A stretch of DNA of 64,000 nucleotides from Thermoanaerobacterium sp. CMT5567-10 (GTDB lineage Bacteria > Bacillota > Thermoanaerobacteria > Thermoanaerobacterales > Thermoanaerobacteraceae). Of the stretch, positions 18,424-27,359 are shown piece by piece. The position numbers were made by a program, and so were the translations under genes. Location: NCBI RefSeq assembly GCF_030534315.2, contig NZ_CP130558.2, positions 879,001 through 943,000 on the forward strand, in the 5' to 3' direction. The notes under the pieces were generated by a model. The model saw nothing but the letters and a program-made list of their open reading frames with translations. It did not search any database and was not told the origin of the DNA. Every line of letters starts with the position of its first letter. Position 1 is the stretch's first letter.

Positions 18424-19022
18424 TTAACTACCTGTGTTTAACCAGCTGTATAACCATGGGATGAAAATTATTTTATAAACTATTTTTGTTAAATTTTCAA
18501 AGTTCATAAGTTATCCACAGGCATTAATATGCTTAGCTTTGCTATTGCCTTTTTTGGTTCAAAAATTAAAAGCTTAATTGTGCAATTTCCTCAATTACAA
18601 TGTAGGCATAAAAGCTTGTTGAGAAAGAATATGTTATACACAATAAATAGTTTTTAATGAAGAAATTTCATAATTAGCTATTCTACTAAAATATATCAAT
18701 ATATTGTATTTTATTTTTGATAATAATACTATATATTGACAATTTGCTTTGTGTTTTTGAATTATACAATTTCATCTATTAAATTTTTTTAAAAACTATA
18801 TAGCTACATTACAGGATGAAAATATCATAAATGGTTTCGTTTATTTAAGGGGCACTTGCATACAAAAATAATAAAAAAATGTGAATGCCAATAAAAATTG
18901 CAAAAAAAGAAGACATAAATAAGACCGCAGGCTTTTTAAAATGGATATAATTCAAATAGATTTTATCATTTAACCTAAAAAGGTACTTAAATAAGGACTT
19001 TTTGCAGTAGAAACATAATAAT
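18424..19022. other. 599-bp gene-free stretch after the transposase
   Basis: Very AT-rich with stops in all frames. It should contain the right end of the IS. A short coding-like tract on the plus strand near 18890-18955 (GCAAAAAAAGAAGACATAAA region) may be the relic of a lost gene, but it is too degraded to name. A single DnaA-box-like 9-mer at 18511-18519 is probably chance. Confidence 0.4.
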
Positions 19023-19853
19023 TTATTTAACAGGTACTTGCAGACAACAAAAATCAGTATTATGTTGTGTGTTATAAAATGTTGTATCCATAAGACATAG
19101 ATCTACTATATCTCCAACTACATTAAAATGATGTTCATGAACCCATTTCATAAGTTTATAAACTGGTTCCATGTCATATGGCATTCCATATTTATACATG
19201 ATTACATATTCACCTTCAGGAATTGTTATAAGATTTTCAATTTGATAATTATATTCATCATATGGCAAAATTATAATACTTCCGGCATTTTTGAGAGGAT
19301 TATTCTGACATATTGATTCATATCGAAGCAATGCGCCAAATCCCTTTGATGGAATCATTTTATGTTTTGATAAAATATTCCATGCTTTCATCAAAGTTAA
19401 ATGAAGTTGATTTTTTTCCATATGATCTTTCTCAAATGGCACAAATATCACATGCCGTTCCGGTAACCATTCAACATGAGGTAAATTAATATTTTTAATT
19501 TTTACAGAAAGATGATCATAAACTTCAAGGCGATGTTGTATATATGTACGTTTTTGTTCCAATTCAAACATTTCTGATTCCAATTTTTTTAATTTATTTT
19601 TCAATAATGCATATATAGAAACTGGATTTCTGTTTTCAAAACTTTCTTTAATTTCTTCTAGACTAAATCCTATATTTTTCATAAGACAAATTTCCCTTAA
19701 AATAGGAATCTGGGATAAGCTATAGAATCGATAACCCTTTTCATTAGTATAAGCAGGCTTGAATAAACCACATTTGTCATAATAAATCAACGTCTGCCGT
19801 GATAAATTATGCATGGCAGCCATTTCACTAATTGGAATATATTTTTTATCCAT
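19023..19853 (-). CDS. MerR family regulator with GyrI-like effector domain
   Basis: A 276-residue regulator of the BltR/BmrR type. The N-terminal winged helix (ISEMAAMHNLSRQTLIYYDK, then GYRFYSLSQIPIL) is followed by a long dimerisation helix (about 85-115) and a C-terminal effector-binding domain ending near CLMDTTFY. These proteins bind amphipathic drugs or toxic compounds and activate efflux genes. The MFS exporter gene lies 213 bases upstream on the same strand, a natural target. The start follows GGAGGGAAGG. Confidence 0.85.
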   Translation of the reverse strand: MDKKYIPISEMAAMHNLSRQTLIYYDKCGLFKPAYTNEKGYRFYSLSQIPILREICLMKNIGFSLEEIKESFENRNPVSIYALLKNKLKKLESEMFELEQKRTYIQHRLEVYDHLSVKIKNINLPHVEWLPERHVIFVPFEKDHMEKNQLHLTLMKAWNILSKHKMIPSKGFGALLRYESICQNNPLKNAGSIIILPYDEYNYQIENLITIPEGEYVIMYKYGMPYDMEPVYKLMKWVHEHHFNVVGDIVDLCLMDTTFYNTQHNTDFCCLQVPVK

Positions 19854-20066
19854 AACCTTCCCTCCATAGTATTCTTAGTATTATCAAAATTTTTAGAAAA
19901 ACATAAACATAATGGCCATTACCGCTGGTTCAGTATAATCTAGACATCCACAAAACCAAAACAATTCTAAATATGCAAAAGACTAATAACAATATTCCTA
20001 TTGGCAATGGAAATCTGCAAGTTACTAGTATCATTATTTTTAGTACAATATCATCTTATGTCTCTT

Positions 20067-21281
20067 TTATTTTTCACATAATAAAACCTTTTTAGCAACA
20101 AACCATAAAAAACCGCATAATATTCCAAAAATGATATTAACTATACCTACCATTTCTACAAGATTGCCAGTATTAAAAGAAACAATAATCATCCCTACGC
20201 TACCCATTATAGTAGAGAAAGAGCTTATCAATGATGACACAGAACCTGTATCTTCCTTTTGTTGCTCTAGCATAAGGTATGTTCCTGGAGGACGAATGCA
20301 GCTTCCTGCAATAGTAGACGGTAATAGCGATATTGCAAAAAGCCAAGGAGCAAAGCGGCCTAAAATAGAAATAATGATTCCACTTAAAATAATAGCTAAA
20401 AAGCAGACATTAATAATTGAATAACGCTTAAAATACGATGAAAGTCTTACATAAAGCAATGGTCCAATCAACATGCCTGCTGCATTAAATGCAAAAAAAT
20501 AACTATACTTCTGTTCACTCAATCCAAAGTAATCTTGATATATATAAGATGAAGAAGATATAAAAGCCATTAAAGTAATGCTTACCATTGAAAAAATAAT
20601 CAGCAAAGCCGTAAATTTTAAATTTTTGATAACTACCCCAATACGCCCTACAGTATAAAGAAAACTACCATTATTTTTTAATCCTATAGTCTCTTGAAAC
20701 GCAACCGAACCAGCAACAATGATTGCACCTAAAATCGCTTGAGTTAAAAAAACACCTCTCCATGAGGTAAATTTCAGTAAAAGTGCACCTATTGTAGGTG
20801 CAACAGCAGGACAAATCACAACCATTGACTGTACCAATGCTAAAATTGATTCACGTCTTCTACCCTCGTAAACATCTTTTACAATCGCAGTAGCTACTGC
20901 ACTAGCAGCACCTGCGCCTACAGCCTGTAGAATCCTAAAAATTATAAGTTGATAGATATTCAGTGATAGTGCACACAAAAAACTCGCAACCATATAACAT
21001 ATAAGTCCTAAAATCAAAATCGGTCTACGACCATACTTATCACTCAATGGTCCCCATATTAATGTAGCAAAGCTGAAAAAAACAAAAAATAGGATTAAAG
21101 TGAGATTCGTCTTATAAACCGCTATATTGAAATACTTTGACATAGTTGGCAAAGCGGGTAAATAAAGATCTGTTGACAAAGGTACAAATGCACTCAAAAG
21201 TGCTAAAAAAATAATTAAACCTTTATTACCTAAGTATCTTTGCTGCTTTTTACTAATATTAAAATCATTTAAATCGTACAT
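20067..21281 (-). CDS. Bcr/CflA-type MFS multidrug exporter
   Basis: A 404-residue major facilitator with 12 hydrophobic helices. The drug:H+ antiporter (12-TMS) motifs are clear: FVPLSTDLYLPALPTM in helix 1, the loop GPLSDKYGRRPILILGL, and QAVGAGAASAVATAIVKD in helix 4 with motif C-like glycines. It should export toxic small molecules from the cytoplasm. The start follows GAGGAGG. The MerR regulator downstream suggests drug-responsive control. In a region with aromatic-acid genes it might also expel phenolics; that is speculation. Confidence 0.87.
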   Translation of the reverse strand: MYDLNDFNISKKQQRYLGNKGLIIFLALLSAFVPLSTDLYLPALPTMSKYFNIAVYKTNLTLILFFVFFSFATLIWGPLSDKYGRRPILILGLICYMVASFLCALSLNIYQLIIFRILQAVGAGAASAVATAIVKDVYEGRRRESILALVQSMVVICPAVAPTIGALLLKFTSWRGVFLTQAILGAIIVAGSVAFQETIGLKNNGSFLYTVGRIGVVIKNLKFTALLIIFSMVSITLMAFISSSSYIYQDYFGLSEQKYSYFFAFNAAGMLIGPLLYVRLSSYFKRYSIINVCFLAIILSGIIISILGRFAPWLFAISLLPSTIAGSCIRPPGTYLMLEQQKEDTGSVSSLISSFSTIMGSVGMIIVSFNTGNLVEMVGIVNIIFGILCGFLWFVAKKVLLCEK

Positions 21282-21553
21282 TAGATTGTCTTTCCTCCTC
21301 GTATAATTATCATTAAAGACAATAAATTTGTCTCATCTCTTAAAACTTAATAAAATGTATTGATAATTAGAAATTACCTCTTTTATAATTATAACAGAAA
21401 ACTAGACAGACAAAAAAGCAAAAATAAGTTAGTGTTTGTGTCAAGTAGTTGTTGGCAAATTTTTTTCTTCAAATTTTATCCACATAATGTTTAATGTATT
21501 GTGAATTTTTGTGCAATTGTTTTTGCTCCATTTTTGTCTTCATATTGCGCCTT

Positions 21554-21857
21554 TTATATGACTTTTAATTCACTTAAACATTTGTATCTGACTATTTCTC
21601 TTATTGTTTTTCTGCCGTTTGTCATTGCACAACCTTCAAACGGCATACCGCCTCTTTGTATGTGATATGTTTTTGCTTTTTTCTGCTTTTTGTTTACATC
21701 CGCTGCTGATAGTTTTATTTCTTCTTTTATCTCTGCTAATTTTTCTTCTGAATATTATCACATTAACATATGTTTCTACTACACTATTAAGTTTTCCGCT
21801 TGTCTTTAAGGCTAATATCTCTGCTAAATTGTTTGCTCCTTTTTCTGTCCAGCTCAT
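21554..21857 (-). pseudogene. ISLre2 (UPF0236) transposase C-terminal relic, frameshifted
   Basis: One frame carries MSWTEKGANNLAEILALKTS and a second, downstream, carries RGGMPFEGCAMTNGRK and ends at TAA 21554-21556. Both match the C-terminal part of UPF0236/ISLre2 transposases in order, but lie in different frames and lack about three quarters of the protein. The fragment abuts the AAA ATPase relic on the other strand. Confidence 0.65.
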
Positions 21858-21883
21858 TTTTCCTGCATTCAGATATTTACAAG

Positions 21884-22204
21884 AGACTAGGACTTATCAT
21901 TAGAAAGGCTGGTTCAGGCAAATCTACAACATTAAGAAGATATACTGAAAGCCTTAACCGTTCAACGTTTAAAGTATGCTACTTTGCTCTTTCTACACTA
22001 ACTGTTAGAGAGTTCTATCAAGCATTAGCCATGATTTTAGGCGAAACACCCGCATACAAAAAAGTAACACTATTTAGTCAAATACAAAGGGCAATAACAG
22101 AACTTTACTATGGTCAGAAGATAACTCCTTGCATAATATTAGATGAGATGCAACTATTTTCTACTGATGTTCTTGAAGATTTAAGAATAATATTTGTAAG
22201 ATGA
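21884..22204 (+). pseudogene. ExeA/TniB-like AAA ATPase fragment
   Basis: About 105 residues of a transposition-type ATPase: Walker A AGSGKSTTLRRY, YFALSTLTVREFYQALA and Walker B CIILDEMQLF, breaking off after VLEDLRIIF where family members continue with LLTN and the sensor region. There is no ribosome-binding site; the upstream part of the open frame is unrelated DNA. It is truncated at both ends. The partner integrase-type transposase is missing, so it is a remnant. Confidence 0.7.
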
Positions 22205-22341
22205 GTGTTTTATACCAAGTAGTGTCAAAAAGATTTTTCCTATAAAAAAGATTGGAAGTACTGAGTTTAGCAACAGTTAATTTGCTGATACCATTTCAAA
22301 ATATGAATATTTTTTTAAGATCGTGGAATACCTAACGAACA

Positions 22342-22378
22342 GAAAGCTACCCTTTTTTTATATTTGTAGGTAGCTTTA
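22342..22378 (-). terminator. hairpin after the NapH/FMN-binding gene
   Basis: AAAGCTACC (22343-22352 region) pairs with GGTAGCTTT (22369-22377) across an A/T-rich loop, 25 bases beyond the stop codon of the minus-strand gene. The trailing T-run is weak. Confidence 0.45.
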
Positions 22379-22402
22379 GATTTTATGAAAAAAATATTTT
22401 TG

Positions 22403-23668
22403 TTAATCTTGTGTACCTTGTGAGTTTTCAATCTTAGCCTTGTTTAAAGCATCCTCAACTGCCATGATTATTCCATTAGATGTCTTTGTTGCGCCAGAGA
22501 CTGCATCAACATTTGTAGACTGATTTTGAATAATTTCCTGAGGAATAATTTCAAATGGTAGCTGGGCAAACCTTGGTGTTTCATTATTAGAAACTATTTC
22601 AATTTTTGTTATCTTATCGTTTTTAATTGTAACCTCAACAACAAGACCGGGTCTGTAGCCGAATCCTTCGCCTGTATATGTACCATCTTTATATATTTTA
22701 GATGTACTTTTGGAACTTTCTGTAGTATTGGCAGTCGCGGAATTTTGTGAGTTAGCTTCAATTGGACTTGGTAAAGAAGCTTGCTCAGTTGCCATAGAAG
22801 GTTTTACGCTATACTTTGCTGTATCAATCTTTTTTACACTTGGCAAAAAGATCAAAGCAGAAAATGCAGCAAATACAGCAAACAGCCCTGCAACTGTTAG
22901 TCTCCTTGTATATTTTTGGTTGACAAACTGATTTCCCAGATTTAACTGCATATTGTAACGGGGACAAACTTCAACACATTTTAAACAGCTTACACACTCA
23001 CCTTTGTACTTTTCTACATTTTCAGTTTCTATTCCCATTGGACAAGATACCTCACATATTCTACACTGACCACAATTTTTCTCTTTCTTTTTGACAAATA
23101 CTAATCTCAGTCTTGATACAATATTAAAAACTGCGCCAAGTGGACAAAAGTATCTGCAATATGGTCTTGAAACAAATATGGAAAGCAAAATTATCAATAC
23201 TAAGAAAACAAAGCTTGCTAAATAAAAAGAAATATTAAAGTTTAAAGAAATAAGATTGTCAAATGCATCCCATGGATCTGCAAATTGTTTGTATCCAAAG
23301 GTCCAGATGTATAAAATCAAATAAAGAAGCACAAGATACTTTAAGCCTTTTAGAACTTTGTCAATCTTCTTTGGAATCTCAAGTTTAATTTTAAAAAACT
23401 TTCTAAAGAGAACATTTATCCATTCAGTAACTGTTCCAAAAGCACATATCCAACCACAGAAAAGTCTGCCTAAGAAAATTGTCACAATCACTGTTACAAT
23501 TAGAAGAATAAAATTTTGGTTCCAGTTGAAACTTTCTTTTCCTATAAAAGCTAAATACAAGCTTTTTATCTGTGAAAATAATATAGCAAAAGATATGGGA
23601 AAAAGTATTAAAGAAAAAAGCTGGACAAAAAACCTTATAACCTGCATTAGCATAATTCTTCTTTTCAC
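22403..23668 (-). CDS. 4Fe-4S membrane protein with FMN-binding domain (NapH/NosR-like)
   Basis: A 421-residue electron-transfer protein. The N-terminal half has about five membrane helices with the CGWICAFG and CRYFCPLGA motifs of the NapH/NosR family. Two ferredoxin clusters follow (CGQCRICEVSCPMG and CVSCLKCVEVCPRY), then a sixth helix, a Ser/Thr-rich linker, and a C-terminal extracytoplasmic FMN-binding domain (about 325-410). DAVSGATKTSNGI is the ApbE acceptor motif, with FMN expected on the Thr. It probably passes electrons from a cytoplasmic donor to extracytoplasmic flavin. The start is GTG at 23668 after AGAGGTGA. No partner reductase adjoins it. Confidence 0.85.
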   Translation of the reverse strand: MKRRIMLMQVIRFFVQLFSLILFPISFAILFSQIKSLYLAFIGKESFNWNQNFILLIVTVIVTIFLGRLFCGWICAFGTVTEWINVLFRKFFKIKLEIPKKIDKVLKGLKYLVLLYLILYIWTFGYKQFADPWDAFDNLISLNFNISFYLASFVFLVLIILLSIFVSRPYCRYFCPLGAVFNIVSRLRLVFVKKKEKNCGQCRICEVSCPMGIETENVEKYKGECVSCLKCVEVCPRYNMQLNLGNQFVNQKYTRRLTVAGLFAVFAAFSALIFLPSVKKIDTAKYSVKPSMATEQASLPSPIEANSQNSATANTTESSKSTSKIYKDGTYTGEGFGYRPGLVVEVTIKNDKITKIEIVSNNETPRFAQLPFEIIPQEIIQNQSTNVDAVSGATKTSNGIIMAVEDALNKAKIENSQGTQD

Positions 23669-23710
23669 AGTATTATCACCTCTTTTATTGCAATTATTAT
23701 GATACTTACC

Positions 23711-23986
23711 TTATTTACCTTGACAAATTTTATCAATCCATGCGAAAAGTTCATCTAAATCATAATCTCCAGCATGCCCTATACCCCAAGGTACAGCAAA
23801 ATCAACATTATATCCAGCATTTTGTAACTTTGTAGCTAAAATTAACGGTATAGCTAATGAGGTATTGTTGTCAACTGAACCATAACGAATCCTCCAGTAA
23901 CGAGCACTCGTAATACCGCTTGTCCCTATATAATACATAGGATTCATCATTTTAACAATTTTTGAGTACAGCCATTGATGAATTGC
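23711..23986 (-). pseudogene. C-terminal fragment of a tannase-like (subtype B) esterase
   Basis: The open frame reaches 23986, where a TAA precedes it. There is no ribosome-binding site, and only about 90 of roughly 450-500 residues remain. MNPMYYIG, YWRIRYGSVDNNTSLAIPL, then DFAVPWGIGHAGDYDLDELFAWID match the C-terminal lobe of bacterial tannases, including the region of the catalytic Asp and His. The nucleophile half is lost. With the LpdC/LpdB/LpdD set at 13804-16967 it suggests a former tannin pathway. Family assignment is from memory of the C-terminal signature. Confidence 0.6.
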
Positions 23987-24066
23987 TTACTGCAGTATTA
24001 TTTTAGAAAAAATATTGGCATTATTTTCTCATATTTTTTCAATACTCACTTTGTAAGCCTTTAAAT

Positions 24067-24890
24067 CTACGCTTCTTTTCTTTTTAACAAAAATTCCTCA
24101 ATATAATATGTAAGTACTGTGAATGTTCCCATAATAGACATGTATGTAGTTAATACGTTAAAGATATTCGCACTGCCCATTTCTTTTCCACCATAGGCAA
24201 AGTGAGGATTTCCACCTATTATAGAGAATGCTGGGGAATGCCTTTTGAAATACCGATATTGCTTTCACTTTGTTGAACATCTGCCGCTCCATTACCATTA
24301 TGCTCAAAAGCCCCTGGAGATGCTATTCCGAATATCTGTACACTTTTTGAAAAGTAATTAACTGATACCATGCTGTATATTCCAAAGGCTAATACTAACA
24401 CTGCTACCACTTTAGCAATATATTGCAATATCTTACTTGTCTGATTTACCTTAATAACTTTTCCAAACATACCCATAACCCATTTCCAGTGCAATCCTAG
24501 ATGAATCCCTATAAGAGCTAAACCTAAGTAAGCTGATGCAATATGAGTTCTTTGATTAAAAAAATTATTCTGTATCATAATCCCTGGGAACAAAACTTTT
24601 GAGATAAAAATTCCACTTATAATTATGACAGCAATATCCAATAAAAGCAGTATATTAAGAATATATCCTATTCTAGTTTTTAAGGCTATTTTTTTATTAA
24701 AAATCGATAAAGTCACATTTTTGACCCACTTCCAATTTAAAGCAATATGTATCAACACGGCAAAACCTACAGCTAGACCTGCAATTTCATGAAATTTCAA
24801 TCCACCAAGAACATTTTTGTTAAATAACATTGAAAATACAATTCCCATTATAAGATCTAAAATAAACTTGATATAGTTAATTTTTTTCAT
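24067..24890 (-). pseudogene. DUF4405 cytochrome b-like membrane protein, frameshifted near the 3' end
   Basis: The first frame (24890 to 24219) gives about 223 residues with six hydrophobic segments and paired histidines suited to haem b (KFHEIAGLAVG, IHIALNWKWV, RTHIASAYLG, GIHLGLHWKWV). It then stops after GIPQHSL. A +1 shift near 24230 opens a frame of about 48 more residues, reading GGNPHFAYGGKEMG and ending in a membrane helix and TYYIEEFLLKRKEA, which suits the usual C-terminus of the family. So the gene is either inactive or a read error. The start is set at the ATG at 24890. The likely role is membrane electron transfer. Confidence 0.6.
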
Positions 24891-24962
24891 ACCCACAAAC
24901 ATCCTTTCAGAAGTTTTTTGTTTTTTTCATAAATACAGTCATCGTATTGCAAAAATTATTTC

Positions 24963-25637
24963 TTATGATTCGACTTTGTATCCATAACCCCATATTGTAG
25001 TAATGTCAAACTCACATTCGCAGTTTTGCAATTTTTTTCTTATTCGTTTTATCATATCATCTACTGCTCTAGTTTTTATATCTAAATTGCATTTCCATAC
25101 TTCTTTTAGAAGTTGTTCTCGTGTATATGCTTTATTTGCATTTTTTGAAAGATACAATATAAGATCAAATTCTTTTGATGTAAATTCTATTTCTTTCCCT
25201 TTATGCAGTATTCTTCTCTCATCAATTACTATTAATATATCCTTAATCTTTATTTTGTTAGTGTTTTGAGGTGCATTTGTTCTTTTAAAAATAGATTTTA
25301 TTCTCGCTATAAGTTCTCTGGGTGAAAATGGTTTTGAAATATAATCATCTGCTCCAATCTCGAAACCCACTATTTTGTCTATATCATCTCCTTTTGCTGA
25401 AATGATTATTATCGGTACATCGCTTGTCATTCTTATTTTTTTACAAAGCTCATAACCATCTATTCCAGGTAACATTATGTCTATGATTAACATATCAGGT
25501 TTCTCTCTATTAAAATAGGCAAGAACACCTTCAGCATTATCAAATATTTTTACGCTGTACCCTTCTTTTTTAATATACATACTTATCAATTCACTAATAT
25601 TTTTATCGTCATCAACAACATATATAAGATTTGACAT
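24963..25637 (-). CDS. OmpR/PhoB-type response regulator
   Basis: 224 residues: a receiver domain with the acidic pocket VVDDD, phospho-acceptor Asp53 in LIIDIMLPGIDGYE and Lys102 in DYISKPFSP, followed by a winged-helix DNA-binding domain (about 128-222) with EFTSKEFDLILYLSKN and the recognition region TRAVDDMIKRIRKKL. No histidine kinase gene adjoins it in the window, so it is an orphan here. The membrane-protein gene 72 bases downstream, on the same strand, may be cotranscribed. The start follows AGGAGGTG. Confidence 0.92.
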   Translation of the reverse strand: MSNLIYVVDDDKNISELISMYIKKEGYSVKIFDNAEGVLAYFNREKPDMLIIDIMLPGIDGYELCKKIRMTSDVPIIIISAKGDDIDKIVGFEIGADDYISKPFSPRELIARIKSIFKRTNAPQNTNKIKIKDILIVIDERRILHKGKEIEFTSKEFDLILYLSKNANKAYTREQLLKEVWKCNLDIKTRAVDDMIKRIRKKLQNCECEFDITTIWGYGYKVES

Positions 25638-25673
25638 GTTTACACCTCCTCCAAAAGTTAATATAGAATGTTT

Positions 25674-25716
25674 TTAAAAAAGTTCCTTACCAGCGGGAGG
25701 AGACTGGTAAAGAACC
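25674..25716 (-). terminator. terminator of the HtrA gene
   Basis: GTTCCTTACCAG (25682-25693) pairs with CTGGTAAAGAAC (25704-25714, one bulge), and on the minus strand a run of six T follows. It lies between the htrA stop codon and the response-regulator gene. Confidence 0.75.
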
Positions 25717-25735
25717 ATTTAACTTTATTTGCATT

Positions 25736-27091
25736 TTATTGTGCATTTGAACTGCTCATAAGTTTTACTTTTGTACTAAGTGTCTTACCATTTCTCCAGA
25801 ATGCAACAGTAATCGTATCACCAACTTTATGCTTAGATATTATGCTTTGCAGTGCATCAAAAGTCTGTACTTTTGTGCCATCTACTGCTGTTATTACATC
25901 TCCTGCTTGAAGTCCAGCTTCATCAGCACCACTTCCTTGCTGTACTTGTGCTATATAAAGTCCAACTGGTATATTGTACTGTGCTGCATCTTGTTGGGTT
26001 ACTTCCTGTACGCTTACACCCATCATTGGTCTTTCTACATATCCGTGTTTTATAAGCTCGTCTATTATAGGTTTTGCTTCATTTATCGGAATCGCAAATC
26101 CCATTCCTTCAACAGGTGTACTTTGACTTTGATACATGCCAAATGAGCCTTGTGTACTATTATCATCTGTAGATGTTAGCTTTACACTTGTTATGCCTAT
26201 TACTTCACCATTGCTGTTTACAAGAGGTCCACCGCTGTTGCCAGGATTTATAGCTGCATCTGTCTGAATGAGGTTAACTGCTCCATAATCGCTTTGAAGA
26301 TTTCTGTTAAGACCACTTATTATACCTGATGTTACTGTTCCTGCAAAACTTTCACCGAGAGGATTTCCAATAGCAACAGCCAGGTCTCCTACCTCAAGTT
26401 TTGATGAATCACCTAATTTAGCAGCAGTCAAATTTGTAGCATTAATCTTTAATACTGCCAAATCGGTTTTTGAGTCTTTACCTATTAATTGCGCAGAAAA
26501 TTTTCTGCCATCAGATAAGCTAACCGTTATAGTAGAAGCGCCTTCGATAACATGATAATTTGTAACTATATAACCCTGTGAATCAATTATAATACCTGAA
26601 CCACTTCCTTCAGACACAAAAGCACTTCTAAAGCCATTAGAGTATGTTGCACTAGTATCAATTCCAACAACAGAAGGACTTACAATCTTAGCTATATTTG
26701 TAATCAAGTTAGCATTACTATTATTAGACGATAGTGGCAAATATCTGTTTATAACTTGTGTTTTTTGACCCAGATTAGTGTATTCCATAATTCCTGCAAC
26801 AATTCCACCACCAATAAGTGCTGCAATAAGTGCGACTGTCACAAATGAAACAAGCATTCTTCTTCTAAATCTTTTAACCATCTTACCTAGGCTTTTTTTG
26901 CTATTTTCCAAATCATTTTTTGCCTTTTCTCCATCATTTTTGTCCTGGTAATCATTTGTCATAGGAACTTCGCGTATTTTATTTAAATCATTATTTGTAA
27001 AGTTTTCTGTAAAAACACCATCTGTATTTTCGTTTAAATTTTCCATGTCATTCTCATTTAATTTTTTTGTTTGCTCATTTTCAATATCCAT
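25736..27091 (-). CDS. HtrA/DegP-type serine protease
   Basis: A membrane-anchored quality-control protease (451 residues). A charged cytoplasmic N-terminus of about 78 residues is followed by a membrane helix (about 81-102), a trypsin-like domain with His180 (TNYHVIEGA), Asp210 (KTDLAVLKI) and Ser286 (GNSGGPL), and one PDZ domain (about 355-445, MMGVSVQEVT, then GADEAGLQAGDVITAVDG). It degrades misfolded proteins outside the membrane. The start follows AAGGAGG. It is monocistronic, ending in the hairpin at 25674-25716. Confidence 0.93.
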   Translation of the reverse strand: MDIENEQTKKLNENDMENLNENTDGVFTENFTNNDLNKIREVPMTNDYQDKNDGEKAKNDLENSKKSLGKMVKRFRRRMLVSFVTVALIAALIGGGIVAGIMEYTNLGQKTQVINRYLPLSSNNSNANLITNIAKIVSPSVVGIDTSATYSNGFRSAFVSEGSGSGIIIDSQGYIVTNYHVIEGASTITVSLSDGRKFSAQLIGKDSKTDLAVLKINATNLTAAKLGDSSKLEVGDLAVAIGNPLGESFAGTVTSGIISGLNRNLQSDYGAVNLIQTDAAINPGNSGGPLVNSNGEVIGITSVKLTSTDDNSTQGSFGMYQSQSTPVEGMGFAIPINEAKPIIDELIKHGYVERPMMGVSVQEVTQQDAAQYNIPVGLYIAQVQQGSGADEAGLQAGDVITAVDGTKVQTFDALQSIISKHKVGDTITVAFWRNGKTLSTKVKLMSSSNAQ

Positions 27092-27243
27092 ATATTTATC
27101 GCCTCCTTAACATTTGTATACTCTTTTTTAGCAGCATCCATAATTGACTAATAAAATTAATTTAAAAATTTTGTTTCTGTAATTGAAATTATTATATAAG
27201 ATTTTATAAATACAATGTGAAAATTTTGTGAAACTTGTGTGAA

Positions 27244-27278
27244 AATAAAAAGAGTATATACAACCGTACATACTCTTA
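27244..27278 (-). terminator. intrinsic terminator downstream of the ROK gene
   Basis: AGAGTATATAC (27251-27261) pairs with GTACATACTCT (27266-27276) around AACC, with one mismatch; on the minus strand CTTTTTATTTT follows. It is the likely end of the gal/ROK transcript. Confidence 0.7.
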
Positions 27279-27323
27279 TAACTTAAGAATTTATTTTGTT
27301 TTTTATAAAAACCATTATTACAA

Positions 27324-27359
27324 AATATTAGATAGTATTACAAAATACTATCTAATATT
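27324..27359 (-). terminator. 16-bp perfect hairpin overlapping the ROK stop codon
   Basis: Arms 27324-27339 and 27344-27359 pair completely around a 4-base loop. The stop codon at 27338-27340 lies inside it, so ribosomes finishing the gene would cover the stem. With the hairpin at 27244-27278 it makes a double 3' end. Confidence 0.65.

Noticed and set aside
18511-18519. Perfect DnaA-box 9-mer (TTATCCACA), with another at 21477-21485
   Set aside because: Two isolated copies 3 kb apart are expected by chance in AT-rich DNA of this length; there is no cluster, dnaA/dnaN or unwinding element.
17000-18520. Defined terminal inverted repeats of the IS
   Set aside because: Comparing both flanks by eye gave no matching ends or target duplication, so no element borders are claimed.
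21604-21903. 99-codon plus-strand ORF rich in Leu/Phe
   Set aside because: It is the reverse complement of the ISLre2 relic, has no ribosome-binding site and no family features.
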